Assembly (NCBI GenBank): GCA_947500825.1
Contig: CANMTR010000002.1
Span: forward strand, 1-64,000
Reading direction: 5' to 3'
Length of the DNA stretch: 64,000 nt
Source: an uncultured Paracoccaceae bacterium
Lineage (GTDB): Bacteria > Pseudomonadota > Alphaproteobacteria > Rhodobacterales > Rhodobacteraceae
The position numbers were made by a program, and so were the translations under genes. Below, one piece after another: positions 49,943-59,590 of the stretch. The stretch's first letter is position 1; every line of letters begins with the position of its first letter. The notes under the pieces were generated by a model, which saw nothing but the letters and a program-made list of their open reading frames with translations, did no database searches and was not told the DNA's origin.

Positions 49943-50779
49943 TCAGTGGAAGCTGGCCTGAAACGACGTCGGGGTCAGCGAGACATGCGCATCGAGCGGC
50001 GGGTAGAGTTCGAACGCCCTCGGCTCGCGCGAGAAATTCCACATCCGGAACAGACACCACTCCGCGCGCCGCTCATCAGCGACGGCCAGCTCGTTCCGCG
50101 TGATGTGGAAGGGCGTGCGCTCCCACCCGTTCGTCGTCTTCACCTCGATCAAGCGCGGCCGGCCGTCGGGCGCATAGCTGGCGATGTCATATCCCGCGCC
50201 ATCGCCGTCCTCCACCGAGACCCAGCGGACCTTTCGCGCCAAATCATCCCGACCCGCGGCCTTCAACGTGGCGTGCTCATGCGCGAGAACGCGCTCCTCA
50301 CCCGCACGGCCAAGCGCGCGATTGCTCTCGTCCCGGCCCGCCACGTCGAACTTCCTGGCGATGTGCAGCATCTGGTCCAGCTCCTGCGGCGGAGGCTGGT
50401 TGGAGAGCGTGGGCGGAGGACCGATCCAGATCTGCGCCGCCTCGCGCATGCCGGTCGCAGGGAGCGTTCCTGGCAACCGGCCGAGCCAGTCCGGATGCAG
50501 CTCCAGCCACCGCGCCACCGCGTCGACCAGCGTCATCTGGAAATTGAAGGCGGGCTTGTAGCCGGGGATCCAGTCCTCGCCGAGGCCCTTGAGAACCGCG
50601 CTGATGTTCTGGTGCTTGAACTCGACCGATCCCTCAGACCGGTCGTTCAGAAGCGGCAGAAGCGCCCGGCGGTGCTCGGCTTTGCTGTAGCGGCGCCCGG
50701 CGATGTCGTCCGCCAGCATCGCGAAATAATCCGCGACGATCAGATCGTTTTCTTCATCGGTCCAGGGGCCACTCGCCAT
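49943..50779 (-). CDS. DUF3883-domain protein with PD-(D/E)XK-like core
   Basis: A 278-residue protein. The N-terminal 100 residues are helical ([20 protein letters not shown]). The C-terminal domain has [16 protein letters not shown], then [20 protein letters not shown], the E-x11-D-x10-ExK pattern of DUF3883 and related restriction-like nuclease folds. DUF3883 proteins are often cargo in mobile elements and defence islands. It converges on the recombinase module with a 3-base gap. Its GC-rich base composition resembles prophage and chromosome, not the left-hand island. Confidence 0.7.
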   Translation of the reverse strand: MASGPWTDEENDLIVADYFAMLADDIAGRRYSKAEHRRALLPLLNDRSEGSVEFKHQNISAVLKGLGEDWIPGYKPAFNFQMTLVDAVARWLELHPDWLGRLPGTLPATGMREAAQIWIGPPPTLSNQPPPQELDQMLHIARKFDVAGRDESNRALGRAGEERVLAHEHATLKAAGRDDLARKVRWVSVEDGDGAGYDIASYAPDGRPRLIEVKTTNGWERTPFHITRNELAVADERRAEWCLFRMWNFSREPRAFELYPPLDAHVSLTPTSFQASFH

Positions 50780-51167
50780 GCCGCCAGGCTAGAGGCGCGA
50801 TGTGCGTTTGTCATCAATGGCTTCGCCGAGCCCTTCGCCGATTGATCCGCCACCGCTACGCGCCGTTCTGCCACCGTACCTATTGGATACGTCTCCTGCA
50901 TGTTCGGTCTCCGTTTCGGTCGATAGCGATGGAAACAGGGCGCGCAGTTTTGGCGGGCTTGCGAGTCAGGTCATTGGAAAGGCGAGGAAATTTCCGACCG
51001 AACCGGAATCGGCGCGGTTCGCCCGACCAGAGACGAGAGGGCATTCAGAGACGGAAATCGCTGTGTTCCCGCGTCTCGGCGGTTCGCACCCATGCGGTAA
51101 ACCCCTTTGAAAACAGGGGAAATTCGCCGCCCCACGGTTGGTCTGAACGGGTTCGAAAGGGTGATGG
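50780..51167. other. Gene-free region between DUF3883 gene and tRNA-Ser
   Basis: No coding region is supported in these 388 bases; the open frame at 50802-51110 is Ser/Pro-rich and not protein-like. On the minus strand, downstream of the tRNA, CCCCT and AGGGG (51107-51128 region) form a short hairpin followed by TTT, a possible tRNA terminator. The right prophage end may lie here, but no duplicated core could be found. Confidence 0.5.
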
Positions 51168-51257
51168 TGGCGGAGAGGAAGGGATTCGAACCCTCGAGAC
51201 GGTTTCCCGCCTACACACTTTCCAGGCGTGCGCCTTCGACCACTCGGCCACCTCTCC
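51168..51257 (-). tRNA. tRNA-Ser (anticodon GGA)
   Basis: Reading the minus strand, GGAGAGG and CCTCTCC form the acceptor stem, with G discriminator and an encoded CCA (51168-51170). GGCCGAGTGGTCGAAGGC is the D-arm region, the anticodon GGA is at 51221-51223, a long variable arm follows, and GGTTCGAATCC is the T-loop. The long variable arm and GGA anticodon define tRNA-Ser for UCC/UCU codons. No second copy of its 3' end was found on the left. Confidence 0.95.
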
Positions 51258-51329
51258 GCCGACGCGTCTATCCCGTCCCCGGCGTGACTTGCAAGGGGTC
51301 GGAGGCGATCTTTCGTCCCGCGCGGCGCG

Positions 51330-51878
51330 TCAGCCCGCGGCGGCCAGCGTCTTGGCCAGCTTCGGCAGGCGCGCGCGCTTGAGCAGGGGGCGCAGGGGCA
51401 GCACCTCGCCCGAAAGACGCTCCGCTGTGACGTGGACCCGCCGCACGGTCCGCGAGATCGCCGGGCCGTGTCCCGTCCCGAGCCGGGCCAGAAGCTGGTC
51501 GGGGTCGAGCCGTTCGATCCCCTCGATCGCCAGGGTCCGGCGGGGGAAATCCTTGGCGTTGAAGGTGCAGATCACGTCGGCGCTCCCCGCCACCGCGGCG
51601 GCCAGGACATGGACGTCGTCGGGGTCGGGCAGGTGCAGCCGCGCCAGGTCGCCGTCCCGCGGGCGGACCTCCGCGTCCGGGAAGGCGTCGCGCAGGACGA
51701 CGACTTCGGCCCGCGCCACGGCTTCCCCCTCGGGGCCCAGCCGCGCCGCCGCGCGGGCCCATTCCTCCAGGATGCGCGGCGACCACAGGGGCCGGAACGC
51801 GCCCTGCGCCGCCACTCCGGTCAGGATCTCGCGCAGGACCGTCGGATAGAGGACGCAGGCGTCGAGGCACACCCTCAC
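51330..51878 (-). CDS. PIN-domain protein
   Basis: A 182-residue protein starting with GTG at 51878, where GTGA overlaps the methyltransferase stop. The start [17 protein letters not shown] supplies the first conserved Asp, [16 protein letters not shown] the C-terminal acidic cluster, and CTFNAKDFP the last motif of PIN ribonucleases. PIN proteins are usually toxins of VapBC type, but no antitoxin gene lies next to it; it is instead coupled to an RNA methyltransferase gene. A role in RNA processing is possible. Confidence 0.7.
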   Translation of the reverse strand: MRVCLDACVLYPTVLREILTGVAAQGAFRPLWSPRILEEWARAAARLGPEGEAVARAEVVVLRDAFPDAEVRPRDGDLARLHLPDPDDVHVLAAAVAGSADVICTFNAKDFPRRTLAIEGIERLDPDQLLARLGTGHGPAISRTVRRVHVTAERLSGEVLPLRPLLKRARLPKLAKTLAAAG

Positions 51879-53074
51879 AGGCGGAATACCAGCACCTTGA
51901 GATAGCCCGACTCCGCCAGGTGCGGCAGCAGCGGATGGTCCGGCGCGGCAAAGCCGGTATAGACGATCTGGCTCCGCCGCCCGGCCTTGCCGATCCCGCG
52001 CGCACACGCGGCCCGGAACGCGGCCAGGTCCGCGGCGTGGCTGCACGAGCAGAGCACGAGGTAGCCTCCCTGCCCCACCAGCGGCGCCGCCAGACGCGCC
52101 ACCCGCTCGTAGGCGCGCAATCCCGCCTCCCGCGCCGATTTCGAGGGGGCGAAGGCCGGCGGATCGCACACGACCACGTCGAAGACCTCGCCAGACAGGG
52201 CCTCCAGCGCGGCGAAGGCGTCCTCGCGCCGGGTCTCGAACCGTGCCGCCACGCCGCTCGCCTCCGCGCCCCGCTCCGCCAGGCCCAAGGCGGCGGCCGA
52301 CCCGTCCACGGCCAGCGCGCTCGCGGCCCCCGCCGCCAGCGCGGCGAGCGAGAAGCCCCCCACGTGGGAAAAGACGTCGAGCACCCGCGCGCCGCGCGCC
52401 AGCCGCGCCACCGCGGCGTGATTGTCGCGCTGGTCGAAGAACAGGCCCGTCTTCTGCCCGCCCTCCAGGTCGGCCATGTAGGTGGCCCCGTTCATGGGGA
52501 CCGGGACGGGGCCGTCCACCCCGCCGCGCAGCACCGCGTCGGCGTCGTCGAGCCCCTCGAGCGCGCGCGCCCGGCCGCCAGCGCCCTTCAGCACCGTGTC
52601 CACCCCGGTGACCGCCACCAGCGCCTCCACCAGCGGCTCCAGCAGCGTCTCGGCCCAGGCGGCGTTGGGCTGGATCACCGCCGCGTCGCCGAACCGGTCG
52701 ATCACGACCCCCGGCAGCCCGTCGGCCTCGGCATGGACCAGGCGGTAGAACGGGGCATCGAAGAGTTGCTCGCGATGGGCCAGCGCGGCGGCGATCCGCG
52801 CCTCGAACCAGGCCCGGTCGATCACCGCCTCCGGGTCGCGGTCCAGCATCCGGCACGCGATCTTGGAGCCGGCGTTCAACGCCACCAGCCCCATCGCCCG
52901 CCGCTCGGGGTCCTCCAGCACCGCCAGCGTGCCGGGGACGAGGGCGGAGGTGCGCCGGTCGGTCACCAGCTCGTTCAGGTACACCCAGGGAAATCCGTGA
53001 CGGATCGCCTGGGGCTTCGATTTCGGCCTGAGCCGGACGACGGGACGCGCATTGCCTGACATGCCCCGCCGCAT
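51875..53074 (-). CDS. rlmI: Class I rRNA methyltransferase, RlmI type
   Basis: A 399-residue protein. An N-terminal PUA-like domain (VVRLRPKSKPQAIRHGFPWV) is followed by an RlmI-type methyltransferase: DNHAAVARLARGARVLDVFS, with VLDVFSHVGGFSLAAL as the SAM-binding loop and VVCDPPAFAPSK as the catalytic DPP motif. The family methylates 23S rRNA cytosine. The start may be 53074 or the ATG at 53062; both have weak ribosome sites. It is cotranscribed with the PIN gene and divergent from edd. Exact substrate is inferred from the family. Confidence 0.75.
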   Translation of the reverse strand: MRRGMSGNARPVVRLRPKSKPQAIRHGFPWVYLNELVTDRRTSALVPGTLAVLEDPERRAMGLVALNAGSKIACRMLDRDPEAVIDRAWFEARIAAALAHREQLFDAPFYRLVHAEADGLPGVVIDRFGDAAVIQPNAAWAETLLEPLVEALVAVTGVDTVLKGAGGRARALEGLDDADAVLRGGVDGPVPVPMNGATYMADLEGGQKTGLFFDQRDNHAAVARLARGARVLDVFSHVGGFSLAALAAGAASALAVDGSAAALGLAERGAEASGVAARFETRREDAFAALEALSGEVFDVVVCDPPAFAPSKSAREAGLRAYERVARLAAPLVGQGGYLVLCSCSHAADLAAFRAACARGIGKAGRRSQIVYTGFAAPDHPLLPHLAESGYLKVLVFRL

Positions 53075-53123
53075 AGGCCCTTTCGCCCGCCCGGGAAAGC
53101 ACCCCGTCCGCGGCGCCCCTGTC

Positions 53124-53149
53124 TGGTAGCGCTAGCGCATCTATGTTAA
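53124..53149 (+). promoter_or_regulatory. LacI-type operator and -10 element upstream of edd
   Basis: The palindrome TAGCGCTA (53127-53134) within TGGTAGCGCTAGCGCA has the central CG-symmetric core of LacI/GalR-family operators. TATGTTAA (53142-53149) next to it could serve as a -10 element. Control of edd-eda by a gluconate-type repressor would fit; no repressor gene lies in the window. Confidence 0.4.
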
Positions 53150-53184
53150 GCCATGGCCGCACGTCAGCCCCACCGGGAGGAGCC

Positions 53185-54990
53185 ATGTCGCTCAACGACA
53201 CCATCGCCGCCGTGACCGAGCGCATCCAGGAGCGCTCCCGCGACGCCCGCGCCACCTATCTCGACCGGATGGCCCGCGCCGCCGACGAGGGGCCCCGCCG
53301 CGCGCACCTGACCTGCGGCAACCAGGCCCATGCCTACGCCGCCATGGGCGAGGACCAGGACAGGCTCGCCACGGGGCGCCAGCCCAATCTCGGCATCGTC
53401 ACCGCCTACAACGACATGCTCTCCGCCCACCAGCCGTTCGAGCGATTCCCCGACCTGATCCGCGACGCCGCGCGGCAGGCGGGCGCCACCGCCCAGGTGG
53501 CGGGCGGCGTGCCGGCCATGTGCGACGGCGTCACGCAAGGACAGGTGGGGATGGAGCTGTCGCTCTTCTCCCGCGACGTGATCGCGCTCGCCACAGGCGT
53601 GGCCCTGTCGCACAACACCTTCGACGCGGCCGTCTATCTCGGGGTCTGCGACAAGATCGTGCCCGGCCTCGTCATCGGCGCGGCCACCTTCGGCTACATC
53701 CCCGCGATCTTCCTGCCCGCCGGGCCCATGACCTCCGGGCTGCCCAACGACGAGAAGTCCAAGGTCCGCCAGAAGTTCGCCGCTGGCGAGGTCGGGCGGG
53801 ACGAGTTGATGAAGGCCGAGATGGAGAGCTATCACGGCCCCGGCACCTGCACCTTCTACGGCACCGCGAACTCCAACCAGATGCTGATGGAGGTCATGGG
53901 CCTGCACCTGCCCGGCGCTTCCTTCGTCAATCCGGGCACGCCGCTCCGCGACGCGCTGACGGTCGCGGGCGCCACCCGGGCGACCCAGATCACCAATCTG
54001 GGCAACGACTACCGTCCCGCCGCGCAGATCCTCGACGAGAAGGCCTTCGTGAACGGCATGGTCGGCCTCATGGCGACGGGCGGCTCCACCAACCTGCTGA
54101 TCCACCTTCCCGCGATGGCGCGCGCCGCCGGCATCCACCTCGACCTGCAGGACTTCGCCGACATCTCGTCGGTCACCCCGCTCATGGCCAAGGTCTATCC
54201 CAACGGCCTGGCGGACGTGAACCACTTCCACGCCGCGGGCGGGCTCGCCTACATGATCGGCGAGCTGCTCGACGCGGGGCTTCTCCACGACGACACCCGC
54301 ACGGTCATGGGCGACGGCCTGCGCGACTACGTCTCCGAGCCCAAGCTCGCGGACGGCGAGGTCACCTGGCAGGCCGCCGACCGCACCACCGGCAACGACC
54401 GCATCCTGCGCCCCGCGACCGACCCGTTCCAGAAGACGGGCGGTCTCGCCGACCTGCAGGGCAACCTGGGCCGCGCGGCGATGAAGGTCTCGGCCGTCGA
54501 CCCCTCCCGCCACGCGATCGAGGCGCCCGTCCGCATCTTCCACGACCAGCAGGAGGTGAAAGACGCCTTCAAGCGCGGCGAGTTCACCGAGGACACGATC
54601 GTCGTGGTCCGCTTCCAGGGCCCCCGCGCCAACGGCATGCCCGAGCTGCACTCCCTCACGCCCACCCTCGCGGTGCTGCAGGATCGCGGGCTCAAGGTAG
54701 CACTCGTCACCGACGGGCGCATGTCGGGGGCCTCCGGCAAGGTGCCGGCCGCAATCCACCTTTCGCCCGAGGCCGCCGACGGCGGCCCCATCGCGAAGCT
54801 GCGCGACGGCGACGTGGTCCGGGTGGACGCACAGGCGGGCACGATCGAGGCGGTGGGCGTCGATCTCGACGCGCGCGAGCCAGCGCAAGCCGACCTCGCC
54901 GACAACGGCCACGGCATCGGGCGGGAACTTTTCCAGGTCTTCCGCGAGAATGTCGGGCTGGCCAGCCACGGGGCGGGCGTCGTGGTCTGA
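53185..54990 (+). CDS. edd: Phosphogluconate dehydratase
   Basis: A 601-residue enzyme of the IlvD/Edd family. [46 protein letters not shown] and [18 protein letters not shown] include the cysteines that hold the iron-sulfur cluster, and [18 protein letters not shown] the C-terminal substrate loop. It converts 6-phosphogluconate to KDPG in the Entner-Doudoroff pathway in the cytoplasm. The ATG at 53185 has GGGAGGAG just upstream. eda follows 70 bases downstream, so both pathway-specific enzymes are encoded together. Confidence 0.95.
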   Translation: MSLNDTIAAVTERIQERSRDARATYLDRMARAADEGPRRAHLTCGNQAHAYAAMGEDQDRLATGRQPNLGIVTAYNDMLSAHQPFERFPDLIRDAARQAGATAQVAGGVPAMCDGVTQGQVGMELSLFSRDVIALATGVALSHNTFDAAVYLGVCDKIVPGLVIGAATFGYIPAIFLPAGPMTSGLPNDEKSKVRQKFAAGEVGRDELMKAEMESYHGPGTCTFYGTANSNQMLMEVMGLHLPGASFVNPGTPLRDALTVAGATRATQITNLGNDYRPAAQILDEKAFVNGMVGLMATGGSTNLLIHLPAMARAAGIHLDLQDFADISSVTPLMAKVYPNGLADVNHFHAAGGLAYMIGELLDAGLLHDDTRTVMGDGLRDYVSEPKLADGEVTWQAADRTTGNDRILRPATDPFQKTGGLADLQGNLGRAAMKVSAVDPSRHAIEAPVRIFHDQQEVKDAFKRGEFTEDTIVVVRFQGPRANGMPELHSLTPTLAVLQDRGLKVALVTDGRMSGASGKVPAAIHLSPEAADGGPIAKLRDGDVVRVDAQAGTIEAVGVDLDAREPAQADLADNGHGIGRELFQVFRENVGLASHGAGVVV

Positions 54991-55060
54991 CGCGCGCCCG
55001 TTCCCCTTCCTTGCTTCCCCCAGATACGCACCGGCCCCGCGCCGGCAACAGGAGCCGCCG

Positions 55061-55702
55061 ATGACGCCCCGAGAGGCCAGTGAAAAATCCGAGGCGATCT
55101 GCCGCCTCGCCCCCGTGATCCCCGTCCTCGTGGTCCACGACCCAGCCCATGCCCGCCCCCTGGCCGAGGCGCTGGTCTGCGGCGGCCTGCCCGCGCTGGA
55201 GGTGACCCTGCGCACCCCCGCCGCGCTGGAGGTCATCGCCGAGATGGCGCAAGTGGAGGGCGGCACCGTCGGCGCCGGCACGCTCCTCTCGCCCGAGGAC
55301 GTGTCCCGCGCCATCGACGCGGGCGCCCGGTTCGGCGTCTCCCCCGGCGTGACGGATCGGCTCCTGGACGCGGCCGAGGCGGCCGACCTGCCCATGCTCC
55401 CCGGCATCGCCACTGCCGGCGAGGCCATGCGCCTCCTCGATCGCGGCTACACGGTGGCCAAGTTCTTCCCGGCCGAGGCCAATGGCGGCGCCTCCGCGCT
55501 CAAGGCAATCGGCGCGCCCCTGCCGCGGATCCGCTTCTGCCCCACGGGCGGCGTCAGCCTGAAGAACGCGCCCGACTATCTCGGCCTGTCCAACACGCTC
55601 TGCGTCGGCGGCTCCTGGGTCGCGCCGAAGGACCGGGTCGAGGCCGGCGACTGGGATGCCATCGCCGATCTCGCCCGCGAGGCCGCGCGCCTTCCGGCCT
55701 GA
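55061..55702 (+). CDS. eda: KDPG aldolase
   Basis: A 213-residue aldolase. [19 protein letters not shown] begins the barrel, [14 protein letters not shown] carries the conserved Glu and Arg, and [14 protein letters not shown] the Schiff-base lysine; [16 protein letters not shown] closes the phosphate site. It splits KDPG into pyruvate and glyceraldehyde 3-phosphate, completing the Entner-Doudoroff pathway begun by edd. ACAGGAG precedes the ATG at 55061. Its stop codon abuts the stop of oppF on the other strand. Confidence 0.95.
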   Translation: MTPREASEKSEAICRLAPVIPVLVVHDPAHARPLAEALVCGGLPALEVTLRTPAALEVIAEMAQVEGGTVGAGTLLSPEDVSRAIDAGARFGVSPGVTDRLLDAAEAADLPMLPGIATAGEAMRLLDRGYTVAKFFPAEANGGASALKAIGAPLPRIRFCPTGGVSLKNAPDYLGLSNTLCVGGSWVAPKDRVEAGDWDAIADLAREAARLPA

Positions 55703-55711
55703 TCAGGCCGG
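55694..55711. terminator. Perfect palindrome holding two convergent stop codons
   Basis: CCGGCCTGATCAGGCCGG is a perfect 18-base palindrome. Its centre is the TGA of eda (55700-55702) joined directly to the TGA of oppF on the opposite strand (55703-55705). Transcripts from both sides could fold here, but no loop or T-run is present, so termination strength is doubtful. Confidence 0.35.
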
Positions 55712-56716
55712 CGCCGCGCCCGCCCGTTCCTCCTCGCGCACCGGGCCGGGGTGCAGGCACGCCACCCGGTGCGCCTCGTCCCCCGGCCGCGGCACCTTTT
55801 CCGAGCAATCGGCGGCCGCGCGCACGCAGCGGGTGCGGAACACGCAGCCCGAGGGCGGGTCCATCGGGCTCGGCAGGTCGCCCTTCAGCGGGATGATGCG
55901 CTTGGTCCGCTCCGCCGCCGGGTCCGGGATCGGCACCGCCGACATCAGCGCCTGGGTATAGGGGTGGCGGGGCGCGGCATAGAGGTCCTCCTTCGGGGCC
56001 GCCTCCATCACCCGGCCGAGATACAGGACCATCACCTCGTCCGAGATGTGGCGCACCACGCTCAGGTCGTGGGCGATGAAGATCATCGCCAGCCCGAGGT
56101 CGCGCTGCAGCTCGCGCAAAAGCTCCACCACCTGCGCCTGGATCGACACGTCGAGCGCCGAGACCGGCTCGTCGCAGATCAGCAGCTTCGGCTCCACCAC
56201 CAGCGCCCGCGCGATCCCGATGCGCTGGCACTGCCCGCCCGAGAACTCGTGCGGATAGCGGTTGATCATCTGTGGCAGCAGGCCCACCCGCTCCATCATC
56301 TCCGCCACCCGGGTGCGCCGCTCCGCTCCCGACAGGTCGGGGCGGTGGGTGCGCAGCGGCTCGGCGATGATCTGGCCCAGCGTCATGCGCGGATCGAGCG
56401 AGGCCAGCGGGTCCTGGAACACCATCTGGATCTCGGAGCGGTAGCGCTTCATCGCCGACGGCGTCAGCGCCATCAGGTCGGTCTCGCCGCGCCACGTCGC
56501 GCGGCCCGTCGCGGGCACCATCCGGATGAGCGCGCGCGCCAGCGTGGACTTGCCGCAGCCCGATTCCCCCACCACGCCCAGGGTCCGCCCCGGCTCCAGG
56601 TCGAAATCGACGCCGTTCACGGCGCGCAGGCCGCGCGGCCGGGTCCAGGGCATGTCCCCCGGCCGGCGGATCGGGAACGTGACCGACAGGTCGCGCACGG
56701 ACAGGAGCGGGCTCAT
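55703..56716 (-). CDS. oppF: Oligopeptide ABC transporter ATPase (OppF-like)
   Basis: A 337-residue ATPase. GVVGESGCGKSTLARALI is the Walker A motif, HEFSGGQCQRIGIARAL the ABC signature, and LLICDEPVSALDVSIQAQV the Walker B. The C-terminal oligopeptide-specific domain has GCVFRTRCVRAAADCSEKVP with iron-sulfur-type cysteines. An insert around residue 20 (GDMPWTRPRG) fits OppF/DppF. It overlaps the oppD gene by 4 bases and is the last gene of the operon. Together with OppD it drives peptide import at the inner membrane. Confidence 0.85.
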   Translation of the reverse strand: MSPLLSVRDLSVTFPIRRPGDMPWTRPRGLRAVNGVDFDLEPGRTLGVVGESGCGKSTLARALIRMVPATGRATWRGETDLMALTPSAMKRYRSEIQMVFQDPLASLDPRMTLGQIIAEPLRTHRPDLSGAERRTRVAEMMERVGLLPQMINRYPHEFSGGQCQRIGIARALVVEPKLLICDEPVSALDVSIQAQVVELLRELQRDLGLAMIFIAHDLSVVRHISDEVMVLYLGRVMEAAPKEDLYAAPRHPYTQALMSAVPIPDPAAERTKRIIPLKGDLPSPMDPPSGCVFRTRCVRAAADCSEKVPRPGDEAHRVACLHPGPVREEERAGAAPA

Positions 56717-57681
56717 GCGCGCACCTCCTCTATGGGGCGGTGGCAGGCGCGGGCGCGGGCCCCTTCGAAGGGCGCGAGCGGCGGCATGGTCCGGCAGTCC
56801 GGCCCCGCCAGCGCGCAGCGCGGGCCGAACGGGCAGCCCTCGGGCGGGTCGGCCATGTCCGGCGGGTTGCCGGGGATCGCGCGCATCCGCCCGCCCGCGT
56901 CGTCCACCCGCGGCACGGCGGCCAGCAGCCCGCGCGTGTAGGGGTGGGTCGGCCGGGCGAAGATCGGGTCCACCGGCCCCTCCTCCATCACCCGCCCGCC
57001 ATAGAGGACGGTCACGCGCTCGCAGAACCCCGCGACCACGCCCAGGTCGTGGGTGATCAGGATCGTGGCCATGCCGAGCTCCCGCTGCAGCTCCGACAGT
57101 AGGTCCATGATCTGCGCCTGCACCGTCACGTCGAGCGCCGTCGTCGGCTCGTCGGCGATCAGAAGGTCGGGCTGGCACAGGAGCGCCATCGCGATCATCA
57201 CCCGCTGGCGCATCCCCCCCGAGAACTCATGGGGATAGAGCCGGATGCGCTCCTTCGCGCCGGGAATGCGCACCGCGTCGAGCATGCGCACCGCCTCCCG
57301 CTCCGCCTCTCGACGGCCCATGCCGCGATGCAGGCGCAGCACCTCCACCATCTGGTGCGAGATCCGCATATAGGGGTTGAGCGAGGTCATCGGGTCCTGG
57401 AACACGATGGCCATCCGGTCGGCACGCAGGCGGTTCATCTCCCGCGGGGGCAGGCCCAGCACCTCGTGCCCGTCGAAGCGCACGGACCCCTTCGCGCGCC
57501 CGTTGCGCGCCAGCAGGCCCATGAGCGCGAAGGCGGTCTGGGACTTGCCCGATCCCGATTCTCCCACGAGGCCCAGCGTCTCGCCCCGGTCCACCGACAG
57601 CGACAGGCCGTTCACGGCATGGACCGGCCCGTCCTCGCTGTCGAAGGTCACGGACAGGTCGTCGATCTCGAGCAGCGCCAT
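56713..57681 (-). CDS. oppD: Oligopeptide ABC transporter ATPase (OppD-like)
   Basis: A 322-residue ATPase with [19 protein letters not shown] (Walker A), [18 protein letters not shown] (signature) and [19 protein letters not shown] (Walker B), plus the C-terminal oligopeptide domain with [15 protein letters not shown]. The ATG at 57681 shares a base with the oppC stop. Upstream frames that fuse it to the permease region are shadows. It pairs with OppF as the two ATPase subunits. Confidence 0.85.
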   Translation of the reverse strand: MALLEIDDLSVTFDSEDGPVHAVNGLSLSVDRGETLGLVGESGSGKSQTAFALMGLLARNGRAKGSVRFDGHEVLGLPPREMNRLRADRMAIVFQDPMTSLNPYMRISHQMVEVLRLHRGMGRREAEREAVRMLDAVRIPGAKERIRLYPHEFSGGMRQRVMIAMALLCQPDLLIADEPTTALDVTVQAQIMDLLSELQRELGMATILITHDLGVVAGFCERVTVLYGGRVMEEGPVDPIFARPTHPYTRGLLAAVPRVDDAGGRMRAIPGNPPDMADPPEGCPFGPRCALAGPDCRTMPPLAPFEGARARACHRPIEEVRA

Positions 57682-58607
57682 CAGCGGTCCTTGGGGTCCA
57701 GGGCGTCGCGCAGGCCGTCGCCCACGAAGAAGAAGCCGAACAGCGTCAGCACGAAGAACAGGAGCGGGAACCCGAGCTGCCACATCGTCCCGTAGGCGAT
57801 GGTCCCCGCCCCTTCCGAGATCAGCGCGCCGAGCGAGGTGAGCGGCTCCTGCACGCCCAGCCCCAGGAACGAGATGAAGCTCTCGGTCAGGATCATCAGA
57901 GGCACCAGCAACGTGGCATAGACGGCGATCACGCCCAGTAGGTTCGGCACCACGTGGCGCGCGATGATCACCGGACCCGGCACGCCCGTGGCCTGCGCCG
58001 CCTCGATGAACTCCCGCCCCTTCAGGCTCAGGGTCTGGCCGCGCACGATCCGCGCCATCTCCATCCACGAGATCATGCCCACGCCGATGAACAGGATGGT
58101 AATCGAGCGGCCGTACATCACCAGCAACAGGATCAGCACGAACATGTACGGCACCGCCATGAAGATATCGACGAGGCGCATCATGATCCCGTCGGTACGC
58201 CCGCCGACGTATCCCGCCGTCGCGCCGTAGACGGTCCCGAAGACGCAGGCGATGAGCGCCCCGATCACCCCCACGGCGAGGCTGATCTGGGTTCCCTGCA
58301 CCGTCCGCGCGAACAGGTCCCGGCCCAGGTCGTCGGTGCCGAAGTAATGGCCCGTCTCCAGCGACGGGCCGCCCAGCTCGGCCACCTGGCCCATCACCAT
58401 GTAGTCCAGCTCCTCGTTCGACCATTGCGCGAAGAATCCGCCGCAAAGTGCGAAGAGGGCTACGAAAACCAGGATCGCAAGGCCCGCCATGGCGGCCCGG
58501 TTGCGCAAGAAGCGCCGCCGCGCGTCAGCCCAGAGGGAGCGTCCGCCCCCGGCCCGTGCGCCCAGCCGCTCCGCGACCGCCTCGATCTTTTCCGCCTGTC
58601 CGACCAT
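57681..58607 (-). CDS. oppC: Oligopeptide ABC transporter permease (OppC-like)
   Basis: A 308-residue membrane protein with six predicted helices. It has a cytoplasmic N-terminus (LWADARRRFLRNRAAMAG), the OppC-type extracytoplasmic loop (GHYFGTDDLGRDLFARTVQG) and the EAA loop EFIEAAQATGVPGPVIIARH that contacts the ATPases. It ends 1 base before... its start lies 1 base from the oppB stop. Together with OppB it forms the membrane channel of the peptide importer. Confidence 0.85.
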   Translation of the reverse strand: MVGQAEKIEAVAERLGARAGGGRSLWADARRRFLRNRAAMAGLAILVFVALFALCGGFFAQWSNEELDYMVMGQVAELGGPSLETGHYFGTDDLGRDLFARTVQGTQISLAVGVIGALIACVFGTVYGATAGYVGGRTDGIMMRLVDIFMAVPYMFVLILLLVMYGRSITILFIGVGMISWMEMARIVRGQTLSLKGREFIEAAQATGVPGPVIIARHVVPNLLGVIAVYATLLVPLMILTESFISFLGLGVQEPLTSLGALISEGAGTIAYGTMWQLGFPLLFFVLTLFGFFFVGDGLRDALDPKDR

Positions 58608-58608
58608 G

Positions 58609-59526
58609 TCAGTACCGGATCTTCGGGTCGATCCATCCGTAGAGGATGTCGACCACGAGGTTGAAGAGGATGGTCAGCGCGCCCATCAGGATCGTCACGC
58701 CCATCATCACCGCGTAGTCGCGGTTGAGCGCGCTGTCGACGAAGGCCTTCCCGATGCCCCCGGTGGAGAAGTAGATGTCCACCACGACCGAGCCCGTGAT
58801 CATCCCCACGAAGGCCGGCCCCAGGTAGGAGATCACCGGCAGCAGCGCGGGCTTCAGCGCATGGCCCAGGATCACGCGCCGCTCGGGCAGCCCCTTGGCC
58901 CGCGCGGTGCGAACGTGGTTCTGGGTCAGCACCTCGAGCATAGACGAGCGCGTGATCCGCGCGATGGAGGCCATGAACGACGTGGAGAGTGCCACCACCG
59001 GCAGGATCCAGTATTCCGGCCCCTGCCAGCCGCCCCCCGGCAGCCAGCCCAGCCACAGGGTGAAGACCAGCACCAGGATCGGCGCCATGACGAAGTTCGG
59101 CAGCACCTGCGCCCCGATCGACACGCCCACCGCGGCATAGTCGAGCCACGAGTTCTGCCGGATCGCCGCCGCGATCCCGAGGCTGACGCCCACCGTCACG
59201 GCGACGAGGAACGACAGGCAGCCATAGGTCAGCGTGATCGGAAAGCCCTGGGCGATGATCTCGTTCACGCTGCGGTCCTTGTAGACGAAGGACGGCCCGA
59301 AGTCGAAATGCGCCACGATCCCCCAGACGTAGTTCAGGACCTGGCGCCAGAGCGGCGCGTCGAGCCCGTATTTCGCGTTGAGGTTCGCCAGCACCTCGGG
59401 CGGCAGCTCCCGCTCGGCGGTGAACGGCCCGCCGGGGGCGGAATGCATCAGCACGAAGGATACGACGATCAGCAGCAGGAGCGTCGGGATCGCGACGGCG
59501 AGGCGCTTGAGGATATAGGTCAGCAT
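58609..59526 (-). CDS. oppB: Oligopeptide ABC transporter permease (OppB-like)
   Basis: A 305-residue permease starting MLTYILKRLAVAIPTLLLL, the usual first helix of OppB/DppB. FVLMHSAPGGPFTAERELP forms the first periplasmic loop, and YVRTARAKGLPERRVILGH-like text (NHVRTARAKGLPERRVILGH) the EAA loop. The ATG at 59526 is preferred over one 33 bases upstream, because the family starts with the membrane helix. The gene follows oppA after 64 bases. Confidence 0.85.
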   Translation of the reverse strand: MLTYILKRLAVAIPTLLLLIVVSFVLMHSAPGGPFTAERELPPEVLANLNAKYGLDAPLWRQVLNYVWGIVAHFDFGPSFVYKDRSVNEIIAQGFPITLTYGCLSFLVAVTVGVSLGIAAAIRQNSWLDYAAVGVSIGAQVLPNFVMAPILVLVFTLWLGWLPGGGWQGPEYWILPVVALSTSFMASIARITRSSMLEVLTQNHVRTARAKGLPERRVILGHALKPALLPVISYLGPAFVGMITGSVVVDIYFSTGGIGKAFVDSALNRDYAVMMGVTILMGALTILFNLVVDILYGWIDPKIRY

Positions 59527-59590
59527 CTGGGAATCCCGGCAACGGCGGGCAGAGGCCATCGTGCCGACGACCCCTTCCCGGCCTCAGGCG

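Noticed and set aside
50802-51110. 102-residue plus-strand frame between the DUF3883 gene and tRNA-Ser
   Set aside because: Ser/Pro-rich composition, no ribosome site and no family resemblance.
51121-51170. tRNA-Ser 3' end as phage attachment site
   Set aside because: The tRNA carries its own complete 3' end and CCA; no second copy of these bases was found near the left prophage edge or elsewhere by eye.
53164-55428. 754-codon minus-strand open frame
   Set aside because: It is antisense to edd and eda, whose catalytic motifs are complete on the plus strand.
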